From assembly GCA_002104905.1 (NCBI GenBank), contig MCFE01000238.1:55638-119637 (forward strand): DNA of 64,000 nucleotides, in the 5' to 3' direction. Source of the stretch: Basidiobolus meristosporus CBS 931.73. Its lineage: Eukaryota > Basidiobolomycota > Basidiobolomycetes > Basidiobolales > Basidiobolaceae. Positions 50,446 through 60,090 of this stretch are shown here, in pieces. The notes below the pieces were generated by a model. The model saw only the letters and a program-made list of their open reading frames with translations. It was not told where the DNA came from and searched no databases. Position 1 is the stretch's first letter. Each line of letters starts with the position of its first letter. Made by a program: the position numbers and the translations under genes.

Positions 50446-51398
50446 ATGGCCAAATACGTTGTGACCGGAGCCTCTCGTGGGTTGGGGCTAGAGTTCGCGC
50501 GCCAAATCCTTCAGAAGTCCGAAACTTCCGTCTTTGCTTGCTGTAGAAATCCATCATCTGCAGCCGCACTTGATAAATTAAGACAATCAGCAGGGAGCCG
50601 ATTGAGCGTTCACGAATTAGACGTCAACAGTCAGGATTCCATCGAAGTACAACGCTTTGAATGTGCATCCATTAATCAATTCCTCACAAGTTGATTCTTT
50701 ATTTCATTTAGAAAACCGCTAAAGAAATTTCAAAACTCGCTGGTGGTGGAATTGATGTATTGATAAATAATGCCGGTATCATCAATAGCTCAGGAGGGCT
50801 AACTAAAATGCAAGTATTCCATACGATCCAGTTACTTCCAAGATAATCCCATATTGAGTTTTCTGATCTCAGAACAAAAAGAGAGCTGGAAGAAATGTTC
50901 ACCACCAATGTTGCTGGTCCTGTACTTGTGACTCAACAGTTCATCCCCCTGCTTGAACAAGGAGGAAAAAAGCAAATTGTAAACATTAGCTCTAACCTGG
51001 CGTCAATTACGTTGAATGATAACAATGCACCCACGATGGGATATGGCGTAACCAAAGCAGCTCTTAACATGGGTTTGTACCTAACGAGTCGATCGAATAG
51101 TTCATTCAAGATCTAAACAATTCCCCAACAGCAACCGCATGTCTCGCGAAGGAGCTGAAAGATCAAGGCATCACTGTAATATCAATCCACCCTGGTTGGG
51201 TTCAAACTGGTATGTATTGACCGATTTCATTACTCGTATAATTTTGATATTCACAAGCCTCGTTTAGACATGGGGGGCGAGAATGCCCATCTTTCACCCG
51301 AGCAGAGTATTTCAGGGATGCTGAAAGTGATAGATGGCTTATCCCTCTCAAGTACTGGAAAATATCTGGACTACAATGGCAAGGAGTTGCCATGGTAA
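50446..51398 (+). CDS. Short-chain dehydrogenase/reductase (C-factor-like)
   Basis: Five exons (50446-50646, 50712-50813, 50859-51072, 51132-51209, 51268-51398) encode 241 residues, the usual SDR length. The cofactor motif TGASRGLG is at 7-14, with NNAG mid-domain. The catalytic Ser lies in IVNISSNLAS, and the Tyr/Lys pair in MGYGVTKAALN. HPGWVQTDMGG near the end is typical of the C-factor/carbonyl-reductase-like SDRs, which use NAD(P)H on small carbonyls. The second intron is only 45 nt. The tempting CTCAG acceptor nearby would break the frame, so a TTGAG acceptor was used. The specific substrate cannot be read from sequence. No clustered pathway neighbours. Confidence 0.87.
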
Positions 51399-52556
51399 AC
51401 TATAATTAAAATAATTGCCTTCCAAAACTCAGATTTGATATTCCCTGTAAGCTCTACTATACACCTCTGGTTGATTGTTGAATATGGGATCAAAAATCGT
51501 AAAACTGAATAGGTATCAGTAGTTAGCTCACCTTACTCTACTCTCAAGTATTGAGCATTTGCTAAATTCCGCTCAATTTTATCTGATTGGGAATTGAAAT
51601 CCATGCAATAGCTTACTTCTAATATGGGATTGCTCGGAAGTGCATGTAAAATCCACCTGTTCATTTACTGACTAGACGTGTGGCCTTGTAACTATTCGAT
51701 ATACAGCTAGTTGTAATACTGAAAAACCGTAGAAAATATAGCGTGCGATTATCATCTAATTGACTAATGGTAACTCATGATATACGAGTAGTTTGATCTT
51801 AGAGAAGTGCTGGTTTAAACACGTAGACACGCTAGTGAGTTATCGAGTATGTTTTACGTACGTGTCGAGAGCCCTCTGCATGGACATGACAATGTGCCTA
51901 ACAACTGTAATATTAGTAGCCAATATGGGCGTACTTGGTAACCCAGTTCGCTTTTACTGCAAATAAAATTCAGGCAGTTGAGGTTAAAAATCAGTAGAGG
52001 ATGGTTTGGCCAGTCACCTCAACACTCCAATCATTGCCTGCGCGTTACCGTGACATTTTGATAGTTTAATTTACTGCAATCAACAATTGGCCTATGAGAA
52101 TTTATGACAAAAGCTTACACGGGATTGTAATGAAACCTTCTCTTGTGCAGTAGAAAAGGCTTGTGAACCACTTGTTGACGAAATACAGACCAGTAAGATA
52201 CGTTTGGGTAGCAGCATTGTAGCATTGTAATTACAGAAAAGGCCAAAAAACTTGCATATATGTAGCGGATTATGGGGTTTTACAACCTAGGTGATTGTCT
52301 TGTTACATAGGTTGATGGGTAAGATTATGCTTAGAACAGCGCGAATTCAGTTGGGTGCTGATCATATTCATGCTTCATCGAACCTCACCGCCAATAATCC
52401 ATCTTTCAGAGCGGAGTGGTATTACTCTGGTGGGAATCTTGTTCCAATCAGCACTGCGCATTAGATCCGTAATGACGATAATACTGCAGAATCAATCATA
52501 ATAATAGCATTTCAACAGGATATAGGCAATTTATTCAGGATAAATGCTATACTCCC
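51399..52556. other. Convergent intergenic region
   Basis: 1.16 kb between the dehydrogenase and the secreted protein gene. No gene recognised. Confidence 0.5.
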
Positions 52557-53084
52557 TTAACTATAAGCACCATCTATAACTGCTCTACACCCTTCTGTAC
52601 TAAGCCCCATATTGCAATCATTCTTCTCATTACAACAACGGATGCAGTATTCTCCAACATCAGGCTCAATTAAGCTGACGAAGTACGTGTAGCCGTCACA
52701 CCCGGACTCCGGTGGTGCTCCTCGATTATCGAACTGGCCACCACCATCGCTACGCGACATGTTGTATGCTTCAGGGTTCATTTTACCAGTCACTTGGACG
52801 TAAGAAGTTGTCTGGTTGAAGTGCGCTGTTTGAATAAAGCCCTCTGGAAATGGCAGTGCCTTTGGTGCCACTGGAGTTGGTTTCGTACAAAACACTACCG
52901 CATCATGCTCATGCTCACCAATGATCATCGCCGGTCTAGGAGGTAAGAAAAGACAGAAATCGGTGGCATTGGTCACGGCTGTGAGGCGGTTGATGCTGGG
53001 ATCACCAATGGTGATGGGTTTGCCCACGATCGAATACGCATAGAATACTACGCTAAATAGGGAGGCCAGGCTTTTGATGAACAT
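52557..53084 (-). CDS. Secreted cysteine-rich protein of unknown function
   Basis: Single exon, 175 residues. A signal peptide (MFIKSLASLFSVVFYAYSIVG) is followed by a compact domain with conserved-looking steps: DFCLFLPPRP, GEHEHDAVVFCTKP, GFIQTAHFNQTTSYVQVTGK, a GGGQFDNRGAPP turn, GCDGYTYFVSLIEP, then YCIRCCNEKNDCN and a final GCRAVIDGAY. Nine Cys after the signal suggest disulphides. One N-glycosylation site lies in NQTT. I recognise this as a family of small secreted proteins found in early-diverging fungi, but no biochemical function is known to me. It is the last ordinary gene before the subtelomeric element array. Confidence 0.75.
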   Translation of the reverse strand: MFIKSLASLFSVVFYAYSIVGKPITIGDPSINRLTAVTNATDFCLFLPPRPAMIIGEHEHDAVVFCTKPTPVAPKALPFPEGFIQTAHFNQTTSYVQVTGKMNPEAYNMSRSDGGGQFDNRGAPPESGCDGYTYFVSLIEPDVGEYCIRCCNEKNDCNMGLSTEGCRAVIDGAYS

Positions 53085-54054
53085 CTTGAGGAAAGTTTCT
53101 TCGATGCAAAATATCTACTTCCCGGGTGCTGTATTTATGTGTATATTTAAAGTGCCTTTACCAATAAAAACTAGAGTCGATTGTATTCTTTCGAACATTT
53201 CTAAATTGTCAAGACCGAATACAACACCAGTGACGCGTGTGATCAGGAGATCGGTTTTACAAAGGTAAACTGGGAAAATAAGCTTCGGCCCCAGACCGAC
53301 AATTGATACCTCTAACGTTCCGATAAATCTGACTTATTCGTAGCAATCCATCTTCTAGAAGACGCCAACACCCTACCTGCGTGAGAATTGACAACTTGGA
53401 TTTCCTATGATCTATCATGATTCGTCCACTACTATATGAAATCATGCCTATTCAAGAAATGCAGCCATCCAATCCTTTGACATCTACTGCCAGTATCAGG
53501 GAATATTTCAATATGCAGCCACCACTATTGTGGTCTATGTCCATCTCTCAGCGTCTGGATTATGCTAGGAATCTCAGTGTCTTGGTGCACTTATTCACTA
53601 TATGATGGAAGATCATTACAAATGCGATCAACTAATCCAGCTAGCACTTTCTCTCACCATTGGATACATCTTAAGTCCTATCTAGTATATGGTATCTGAT
53701 GTATAGTATAGAACTTGAGAGTATCTAACTTTGCATTGAGCTTGGGCATGTAATTCATGGGGAATATTTGACTGTTGCTGAATTGGCCATGATTTGTTGG
53801 CCTTAGGGTTAGGGTTCTAGTGCTTTATTGGGAAATTTGCACATGAAGTGCAATCTTGAAATAGGACAAAGTCATATGAGTACAGCAACTAATATAAGAA
53901 GATGACAACTACTTTGCCAGTAAAAGGGGTGAAGGAAACTGTAAAAGCTATAATGAAAAAGGTGTGGACACAAGAAATTTACAGTACCATTCATTACCCT
54001 ACACTGCAAGTAAGCTAAAGGAACATAAGGGGAAGCTTTAACATAAGGAACTAA
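53085..54054. other. Transition to subtelomere
   Basis: About 1 kb with no gene. The first telomere-like tract of the subtelomere (TTAGGGTTAGGGTT at 53803-53816) lies here, followed by ~240 bp that may be a decayed retroelement remnant. Confidence 0.45.
53803..53816 (+). repeat. Interstitial telomeric repeat
   Basis: Two-and-a-third TTAGGG units, the innermost telomere-like tract of the array. It marks the likely old chromosome end onto which later elements were added. Confidence 0.7.
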
Positions 54055-54231
54055 AGGGTTAGGGTAGGGGAGGGAAAGTCACCAAGTTAGTGAAATCTTT
54101 ATTTAAGCTAAGAACTAACCTAAGTACAAATAAAGAAGCCAATTAAGAGGTCTAGAACCTCTCCAATAAGTAATCTAATTTATGTTTTGTTTCATCTCTA
54201 ATGTTTGTTTCAATGAAATAAAGCTCATCAG
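54055..54231 (-). mobile_element. 5'-truncated LINE family A remnant (3' UTR only)
   Basis: About 160 bp nearly identical to the 3' UTR of the long family A copy (57153-57325), sense on the minus strand. It starts at a telomere-like AGGGTTAGGGTAGGGG tract and ends where the next element's TTAGGG junction begins. The break point (CAGGGG-T) shares bases with TTAGGG. Confidence 0.8.
54079..54093 (-). promoter_or_regulatory. LINE 3'-terminal hairpin, A remnant
   Basis: TCACCAAGTTAGTGA. The outer four pairs are intact; one inner pair is lost relative to the full-length copy. It sits directly inside the telomeric junction. Confidence 0.6.
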
Positions 54232-54249
54232 GGGTTAGGGGGGAGATGG

Positions 54250-54263
54250 TCACCAACAGGTGA
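54250..54263 (-). promoter_or_regulatory. LINE 3'-terminal hairpin, truncated B copy
   Basis: TCACC-AACA-GGTGA, a 5-bp stem, identical to that of the long B copy at 61095. Confidence 0.65.
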
Positions 54264-54297
54264 AATCTTTATTCCAGTTGAAACAAAGAAGCCAGTG

Positions 54298-55116
54298 CTA
54301 CTGTTGTAACTTTGATACAAGAGTGTGTAGCTGAGGGGAATTTGTAGGTAAGTATACAAGAAGTGATGATAGTTCTTCAGTGCTCAAGACACTGTTCAGT
54401 GGGAAGGGGGGTAGCAAGTGAGGTAAGAATGATTTGCAAACAACAACAATGAGGGGAATATGATAAGGATTGATATTCAACATAAAGGGAGTGTGCTGCT
54501 TCAGATATTGCTCCCAAAGGTTGGTCAAGTACTTCAGGTAGGCCAGCTTGGGTTTTTCTGACTGCAGAATATAGTGAGCAAACTTCTTGAGTTCAGGATC
54601 TCCAAGTATAGTTCTCCAGCATGAGCCAGGTGTAGTGTGGTGTGTTCTCTTCCAGGTCTTGATCAGTGGGTTATTGTAGTGGTGAAGTCTGAGATATAAT
54701 CTGGTTCTAAGGTAGAGAAGTCTGAGCTTATAGGGCATAAACCCAAAAGCACCAAGAATAGCATGTCTGTAGGGGCATTCAGGCAAATGAGGCACCAAGG
54801 AGGTAATGCACCATTCTGCAAACTTGTCAAGCTTAGTGCAGTCTCTAGAAGTAAGAGAGAGAAGTGGTAAGCCAAATTCCAGGACAGGGAAGACAAACTG
54901 CTTGAGTAGAAGGAGGCAGCTGGGAGCTGAAGCTGTAGGAGGAGTAACAGCCAGTAGCTTGTGGAGTGCCTGTCTTGCCAGGATAATTCTCTTCTTCAGG
55001 TGTGCTCCAGAGTCTAGTCCAGTAGGAAGGAAAGGAAAGCCAAGATATGTAGCAGAAACCTGAGCAGGTAGGGTGGAGTTCTCCAAGTTGATGGGAGAGC
55101 CCAAAGGTACTGTCTT
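54298..55116 (-). pseudogene. LINE B reverse transcriptase C-terminal fragment
   Basis: Open for 272 codons but with no ATG at its head. It starts at KTVPLGSPINLENSTL, which is internal to the long B ORF2, and runs to the same C-terminus (PQLHTLVSKLQQ). It lacks the endonuclease and RT catalytic core, so it cannot be autonomous. About 95% identical at protein level to the other copy by eye, with scattered substitutions (for example K-I-R to K-L-R), which indicates a recent relative rather than an exact duplication. Confidence 0.85.
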
Positions 55117-55557
55117 AGGGGGGAGGGAAAGTCACCAAGGTAGGTGAAATCTTTATTTGATTTCAGACAAGTCTAACTACAAATAAAGAAGCCAGCTGGG
55201 AAATAGAAGATTCCCAAAGTAAACACTAAGCTGAATATGAATAAATCTAAGCTAAAGTTAAGGCAGTATCCCAAAGTACACTGGAGTTCAGGTTTGTGGG
55301 GGAGTGAAGTAGATAAGCTTGAGAGATATAATAATCTTTCAGGAAGTGGGTAACAGCAGGTGAAGGGGAGTTTTTGATAAGTGAAGTGAATCTTGAGAGC
55401 AGAGATTCCTCTAATGAGAAGATCTTGTAAACTGGAGAATCAGGAAACTCTTTAAAGGCATGGTCAGTAGGTTCCCAGTAGAACTGGTCTGAGACATTTT
55501 GAGAGAATTGTGTAGCAATACTTTTGTCAAGTACTACCTCCAGAGTGTGATGGTTGA
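55117..55557 (-). mobile_element. 5'-truncated LINE family C copy
   Basis: A third element type. It starts at the telomere-like CTTAGGGGGG (from 55114), carries the shared hairpin and an AAATAAAG stem, then a 3' UTR and coding remnant unlike A or B. It ends at TAGGG, where the direct-repeat block begins. Confidence 0.65.
55132..55147 (-). promoter_or_regulatory. LINE 3'-terminal hairpin, family C
   Basis: TCACC-AAGGTA-GGTGA: the same 5-bp stem as family B with a different 6-nt loop. Confidence 0.65.
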
Positions 55558-55563
55558 TAGGGT
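55247..55563 (-). pseudogene. LINE C ORF C-terminal fragment
   Basis: An open stretch of ~105 codons without an ATG at its head, ending at a TAG. It includes the readable segments FYWEPTDHAFKEFPDSP and PAVTHFLKDYYISQAYL. It is not similar to the A or B reverse transcriptase tails, so it is either the tail of a more distant LINE ORF2 or another ORF type. Its position directly 5' of a family-style 3' UTR is why I call it element-derived. Confidence 0.5.
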
Positions 55564-55947
55564 GTAGGTGTTATAGCAAGGGCTAGGAAAAGGTTAGAAG
55601 AGCAGGGGGTCTGGGGGACACAGTCCCCCAGAAAATAAAAAAGCAGGGGGTTTGGGGGATGCAATCCCCCATACTGCTCCCATACTCTTTAAATTCCCTT
55701 TGGATTACTTCTCTCTCATTCTTGGTTCTAGTCCCTTAAGGTTAGAATTCCTGCTCCTAACCCATATCACCCTAACCATAAATATTTTTACCCTACAATT
55801 GGCACATTGTCTGCTCATATAGTGGGCATGTCTGGGCCCATATTTGTCTCCCTATACTGTCCATATGCTCTGTATAAGTCTTGATGACTATTTAATTAAT
55901 AAATTGTTACTTTTAATGTATATCTAATAATTAATGGGATTCATCCC
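55558..55947. repeat. Left ~390-bp direct repeat
   Basis: Starts TAGGGTGTAGG and ends GGATTCATCCC; matched by 56769-57152 at roughly 90-95% identity. It contains two GC-rich hairpins (55611-55631 and 55653-55671) and no coding frame. Confidence 0.85.
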
Positions 55948-56204
55948 AATCTGGCCACAATCCCATATTTTGATAAGCTTTGGGCACCATAAATTGCGCG
56001 GCCCTAATATGATAAAAAAATTCATGGCCAATACAAATTTTCTGTAACCCAATTGCTTTTACCAAAATATAAATTGTATCCCAAAGTTCAATATATATTA
56101 TGGCTATAATAGAAACTTTATTTGACACCATTGCAACTACTACTTATGTTCTATGTGCACATGTATCCCGCAGGAATTGTAAAACTTAGCCACGTGGTAC
56201 AAAA

Positions 56205-56743
56205 GTGCTTTTATTTTTCATCATGATAGTTTTACATGAGTTCCTAACGCACTTTGAAAGTACGCAGTAGCCATACCCCAACAGGTTTTAAGGAAATCCA
56301 CTAGCTATGTCTACTTGTGTCTAGTGGGAGCCATCAATCATCAGCTGTGCAATACTGAAATGCTTTTATTTTTCATCATGCTAGTTTTGTATAAATCCCT
56401 AACGCACTTTCATAGTGCGCGGTAACCATACCCCAACAGGTTTTAAGGATACCCACTTGCTACGTTTACTTGTGTCTAGCAGGAGTTATCAATCATCAGC
56501 CGCGTGGTAATAAAGTGCTTTTATTTTTCATCATGATAGTTTCACATGAGTCCCTAACGCACTTTCATAGTGCGTGGTAACCATACCCCAACAGGTTTTA
56601 AGGATACCCACTTGCTACATTTACTTGTGTCTAGTGGGAGTCATCAATCATCAGCCGCACAGTAATAAAGTGCTTTTATTTTTCATCATGATAGTTTTAC
56701 ATGAGTCCCTAATGCACTTTTATAGTGCGCGGTAACCATACCC
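56205..56743. repeat. 155-bp tandem repeat, about 3.5 units
   Basis: Units start near 56205, 56360, 56515 and 56670, an exact 155-bp period. Each begins GTGCTTTTATTTTTCATCATG and holds a GCACT...AGTGC hairpin and an AACCATACCCCAACAGG block. Units differ by scattered substitutions. It lies between the two long direct repeats. Confidence 0.85.
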
Positions 56744-56768
56744 CCAGAAAGTAGTGTGGATGCTTACT

Positions 56769-57152
56769 TAGGGTGTAGGTGTTATAGTAAGGGCTAGGAA
56801 AAGGTTAGAAGAACAGGGGGTCTGGGGACGCAGTCCCCTAGAGAATAAAAAGCAGGGGTTTGGGGATGCAATCCCCCATACTGCTCTTATACTCTTTAAA
56901 TTCCTGTTGGATTACTTTTCTCTCATTCTTGGTTCTGGTCCCTTAGGGTTAGAATTCCTCCTCCTGACCCTTATCACCCTAACCATAAATATTTTTACCC
57001 TACAATTGGCACATTGTCTGCTCATATGGTGGGCATGTCTGGCCAATATTTGTCTCCCTATACTGTCCATACGCTCTGTATAAGTCTTGATGACTATTTA
57101 ATTAATAATTGTAATTTTTAATGTATATCTAATAATTAATGGGATTCATCCC
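56769..57152. repeat. Right ~385-bp direct repeat
   Basis: Second copy of the 55558-55947 repeat, in the same orientation. It abuts the CCCTTAGGGGG junction of the long family A element. Confidence 0.85.
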
Positions 57153-57168
57153 TTAGGGGGAGGGAAAG

Positions 57169-57183
57169 TCACCAAGTTGGTGA
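57169..57183 (-). promoter_or_regulatory. LINE 3'-terminal hairpin, long A copy
   Basis: TCACCAA-G-TTGGTGA, a perfect 7-bp palindromic stem immediately inside the telomeric junction. Confidence 0.7.
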
Positions 57184-57336
57184 AATCTTTATTTGAGTTA
57201 AGAACTAATCTAAGTACAAATAAAGAAGCCAATTCAGAGGTCTAGAACCTCTCTAATAAGTAATCTAATTTATGTTTTGTTTCATCTCTAATGTTTGTTT
57301 CAATAAAGTAAAGCTCATCAGGGGTAAATATAAAAT

Positions 57337-60090
57337 TCAGGGGTTTTGGGGGAGTACAAATTGTAGATGTTTCTGATCAATATAATCCAAGACTGGAACC
57401 CAGCCTGGGATTAGGTGCAGTAGGAAAGGTGTATGGACTTGTAAGTAGCTCTGCCACATAGATCTTAGATGGTCCTGAGCCAGTAGTCTTGGTTTCTCAG
57501 CTTTTTGAAGTTTTGAAGCAAGCTCTGTTACTACAGCAGAGCCAACCAGGGTGTGCCAGCAAGAAGATTTCAGGGAGGAGTCAGATTGAAGCCATTGTTG
57601 GATGGAGGGGTTATGTGATTTCTGAAGTTTGACTAGGAAGGAAGCACGGAGATAGATCATTTGGATTTGGTATGGGTAGAACCCAAAGGCTCCATTAGTT
57701 GCATGGATATAGGGAGATACTGGAAGATAAGGTACCAAGGATCTGATACACTGATGGAGAAACTTATCCAGGCGGTGAAGTTCTCTGGAGGTTAGGGGTA
57801 TAATGTGGAGACCAAATTCAAGTACTGGCAGCACATACTGCTTCAGAAGTATAGGGATCTTTTGAATTGGAGTGTCTGGAGTGACTACTACCAGAAGCTT
57901 TTTGAGAGCCTGTTGGGCAAGACGGATCCTATTATTCAGGTGGAGCTTGGAGTCAATCCCATGTTGACAAAACGGCAGACCTAGATATATTGCAGTTTGT
58001 TGTGGCAGAATGCTAGTGTTCTGTATAGTTGTAGTGCATCCTATTGGGACTGTCTTGGAAATTGAGAGTGAGAGGTTGTTGGCAGCCAAGTACTTCTCAA
58101 TGATGGCAGTGTCTGCTATGGGATTAGGAGTAGCAATCTTGATATCATCCACATAGAGAGTTAGTAGTGGATAGGGAGAATCTGGTGAGGGGCCTTTTGG
58201 AAATAAAGGAAAGTCATGTAGGAATATCACAAATAATAAGGGACCTAGTACAGATCCTTGGACTACTCCATTTGGAACCTCATAAGTCTCTGATGTACAA
58301 CTTGGATGCAAAATTTTGGCTGAGTTCTCACAAAATAGAGAACGTACAAGAAGGGTCATTGGTAGTGTGGTAACTGCTAATAGCTTTCTCCAAAGCAGAG
58401 CTCTGTCCACAGAGTCAAAGGCTTTAGTAATGTCAAACAGAATGGTTGGCAATGAGAATTGAAGTGAATGATCATGGCTTAGCACTACAGCCATATCCAA
58501 GGAGAGTTTGGGCAAGAAGCCAAACTGAGAAGGATGGAATGGATATAGTTGAGATTGCAAGGATTTTGCTATTATAAGCTCAAAGATTTTCCGGCAGGTT
58601 GGTAGGAGTGAAACTGGCCGGTAAGAACCTGGGAGTGAGTGTTTCCCCTTCCCTTTGTATAAGGGTATTACATTTGCCTGTGACCAGGCCTTTGGGGTAG
58701 TCACTTGTTGGGCACAGATAGAGTAGAATGGGAGAAGTAAGTGACTCATTTTGGAGTAGCACACCCGGAGTAGATCGTAGGTAATCAAGTCATGTCCAGG
58801 TGCAGTATTTGCAGGAAGCTTCTTTAAAATTTTCTCCAGAAGCTTTGCTGAAACCAAAATTGGAGATGTTGTACTGCTAGATATGTCACCAGTATGGTAG
58901 AAAGGAGGAGTGGGATGCACGGTTGAATCAAAGAATATAGGGGCCAGTTTGTCTGGTGATGGTATACTCCTTGCTTGGGGTCTCATGGCTTTGTATACTC
59001 TTGATATGGACCTTGTGGTGGCATTCATATTTACTAAGGGCAAGGTATCCATGATATGAGCCCATAATCTAGTATGCTCAGTGATCTGTAGTGACTTGGA
59101 GTAGGAGATTGCGCTTTCCAGGAGGTTCTGTGTTTTTGGGTTAGGGAAACATAGGTAGCTGGAATTTAAGGCAGAAATGATGGATTTCCATTTAAGTTGG
59201 TTTGCAGATGGCTTTTGGTAGGACTTGGTGGGCAGGGCCAGACAGCCAGTGATTATGATGAAATGCTGGTAAAATAGCCATAATGCATTTACATCATCAC
59301 AAATCCATGCAGGTAAGCTGGGAAATGCATATTCTGTAAGCAAGGACAGGTAGTTGGCAAAGTCCTGTGTCTGTGATACTGAAGCTTTGGCTGGCAGGAT
59401 TGTAAATGGCTGAAGAAGGGTGCCAATTGGTAGGTTTTTTCTGGCAGCAATGATAATATGTATTGGCTTGTGATCAGATTTCTCTAGTGAACCACAGCTG
59501 ATATCCTCTGGAATGCTTGTAACCTGGTGGATGTACTGTAAGGCAGCTGGAGTGGCTGTTACCCAGTCAACACAACGTTGAGCTTGCTGAGTGTTTACAG
59601 TGACCAGATGGTTTTGTCGGAGGAACTTTGTAAAGTGCTCCTCTCGGGTTCTAAGTCTGGATGAAATAGTGGTGATATTTTCAGGGTGGGGAATATTTAT
59701 ATCTCCCACTACCATACAAGGGATTGATGAGCTGTTAATGAATTCTGATGTGGCCAAGAAAATTGCCAGTGTTATGGAGTTAGACAGAGATGGAGGGAGA
59801 TAGATAATAATGGCTACTATAGTTGGAAGTGTTAGAGCATAGCAGTAATACTCATAGATGATGGATACATTTGCTGAGGGTGCAAGCTTAGAAGATGAAA
59901 GAGCAACAAGTGCCATTGAGTGAGCTGGAAATTTTGGGTGAGCAGATGAATATGCATTCAGTCTAGAGGGAAGTTTTGGCAACTTAACATCAATTAGTAG
60001 GAGCAAGTAATATTCCTTTTTCAGTAAGTTTTCTAATTCAGCTACAGTTGGAGTGATGGAGTTGCAATTGAGTAAGAGTATGTTCTGTAG
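57337..60090 (-). CDS. LINE A ORF2: AP-like endonuclease and reverse transcriptase
   Basis: 917 codons open after the UGA at 60091-60093. The endonuclease/exonuclease/phosphatase domain is first: LLLNCNSITPTV at its start, VVGDINIPHPEN and SDHKPIHII (catalytic Asp-Asn and Asp-His). The usual Gln-Glu pair reads as IDVK, so the metal-binding Glu is replaced. The reverse transcriptase follows: LPLYKGKGKHSLPGSYRPVS, DITKAFDSVDRALLW, NGVVQGSVLGPLLFVIF and the catalytic YVDD (58147-58158). No RNase H domain. The first in-frame ATG (59916) lies ~58 codons in, after the domain has begun, so translation by readthrough from ORF1 is likely. The frame is fully open, which suggests recent activity. Confidence 0.9.
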   Translation of the reverse strand, partial: LQNILLLNCNSITPTVAELENLLKKEYYLLLLIDVKLPKLPSRLNAYSSAHPKFPAHSMALVALSSSKLAPSANVSIIYEYYCYALTLPTIVAIIIYLPPSLSNSITLAIFLATSEFINSSSIPCMVVGDINIPHPENITTISSRLRTREEHFTKFLRQNHLVTVNTQQAQRCVDWVTATPAALQYIHQVTSIPEDISCGSLEKSDHKPIHIIIAARKNLPIGTLLQPFTILPAKASVSQTQDFANYLSLLTEYAFPSLPAWICDDVNALWLFYQHFIIITGCLALPTKSYQKPSANQLKWKSIISALNSSYLCFPNPKTQNLLESAISYSKSLQITEHTRLWAHIMDTLPLVNMNATTRSISRVYKAMRPQARSIPSPDKLAPIFFDSTVHPTPPFYHTGDISSSTTSPILVSAKLLEKILKKLPANTAPGHDLITYDLLRVCYSKMSHLLLPFYSICAQQVTTPKAWSQANVIPLYKGKGKHSLPGSYRPVSLLPTCRKIFELIIAKSLQSQLYPFHPSQFGFLPKLSLDMAVVLSHDHSLQFSLPTILFDITKAFDSVDRALLWRKLLAVTTLPMTLLVRSLFCENSAKILHPSCTSETYEVPNGVVQGSVLGPLLFVIFLHDFPLFPKGPSPDSPYPLLTLYVDDIKIATPNPIADTAIIEKYLAANNLSLSISKTVPIGCTTTIQNTSILPQQTAIYLGLPFCQHGIDSKLHLNNRIRLAQQALKKLLVVVTPDTPIQKIPILLKQYVLPVLEFGLHIIPLTSRELHRLDKFLHQCIRSLVPYLPVSPYIHATNGAFGFYPYQIQMIYLRASFLVKLQKSHNPSIQQWLQSDSSLKSSCWHTLVGSAVVTELASKLQKAEKPRLLAQDHLRSMWQSYLQVHTPFLLHLIPGWVPVLDYIDQKHLQFVLPQNP

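Larger units (their letters stand above)
54232..55116 (-). mobile_element. 5'-truncated LINE family B copy
   Basis: Sense on minus. The 3' end lies in GGGGTTAGGGGGG at 54231-54243 and the truncated 5' end at 55116, next to the following TTAGGG-like tract. Nearly identical to 61068-61950 of the long B copy. Confidence 0.85.

Noticed and set aside
55558-57152. Full LTR retrotransposon
   Set aside because: The interior has no gag, protease, RT or integrase, and the repeat ends are not a clear TG...CA pair, so it is reported only as a direct-repeat block.
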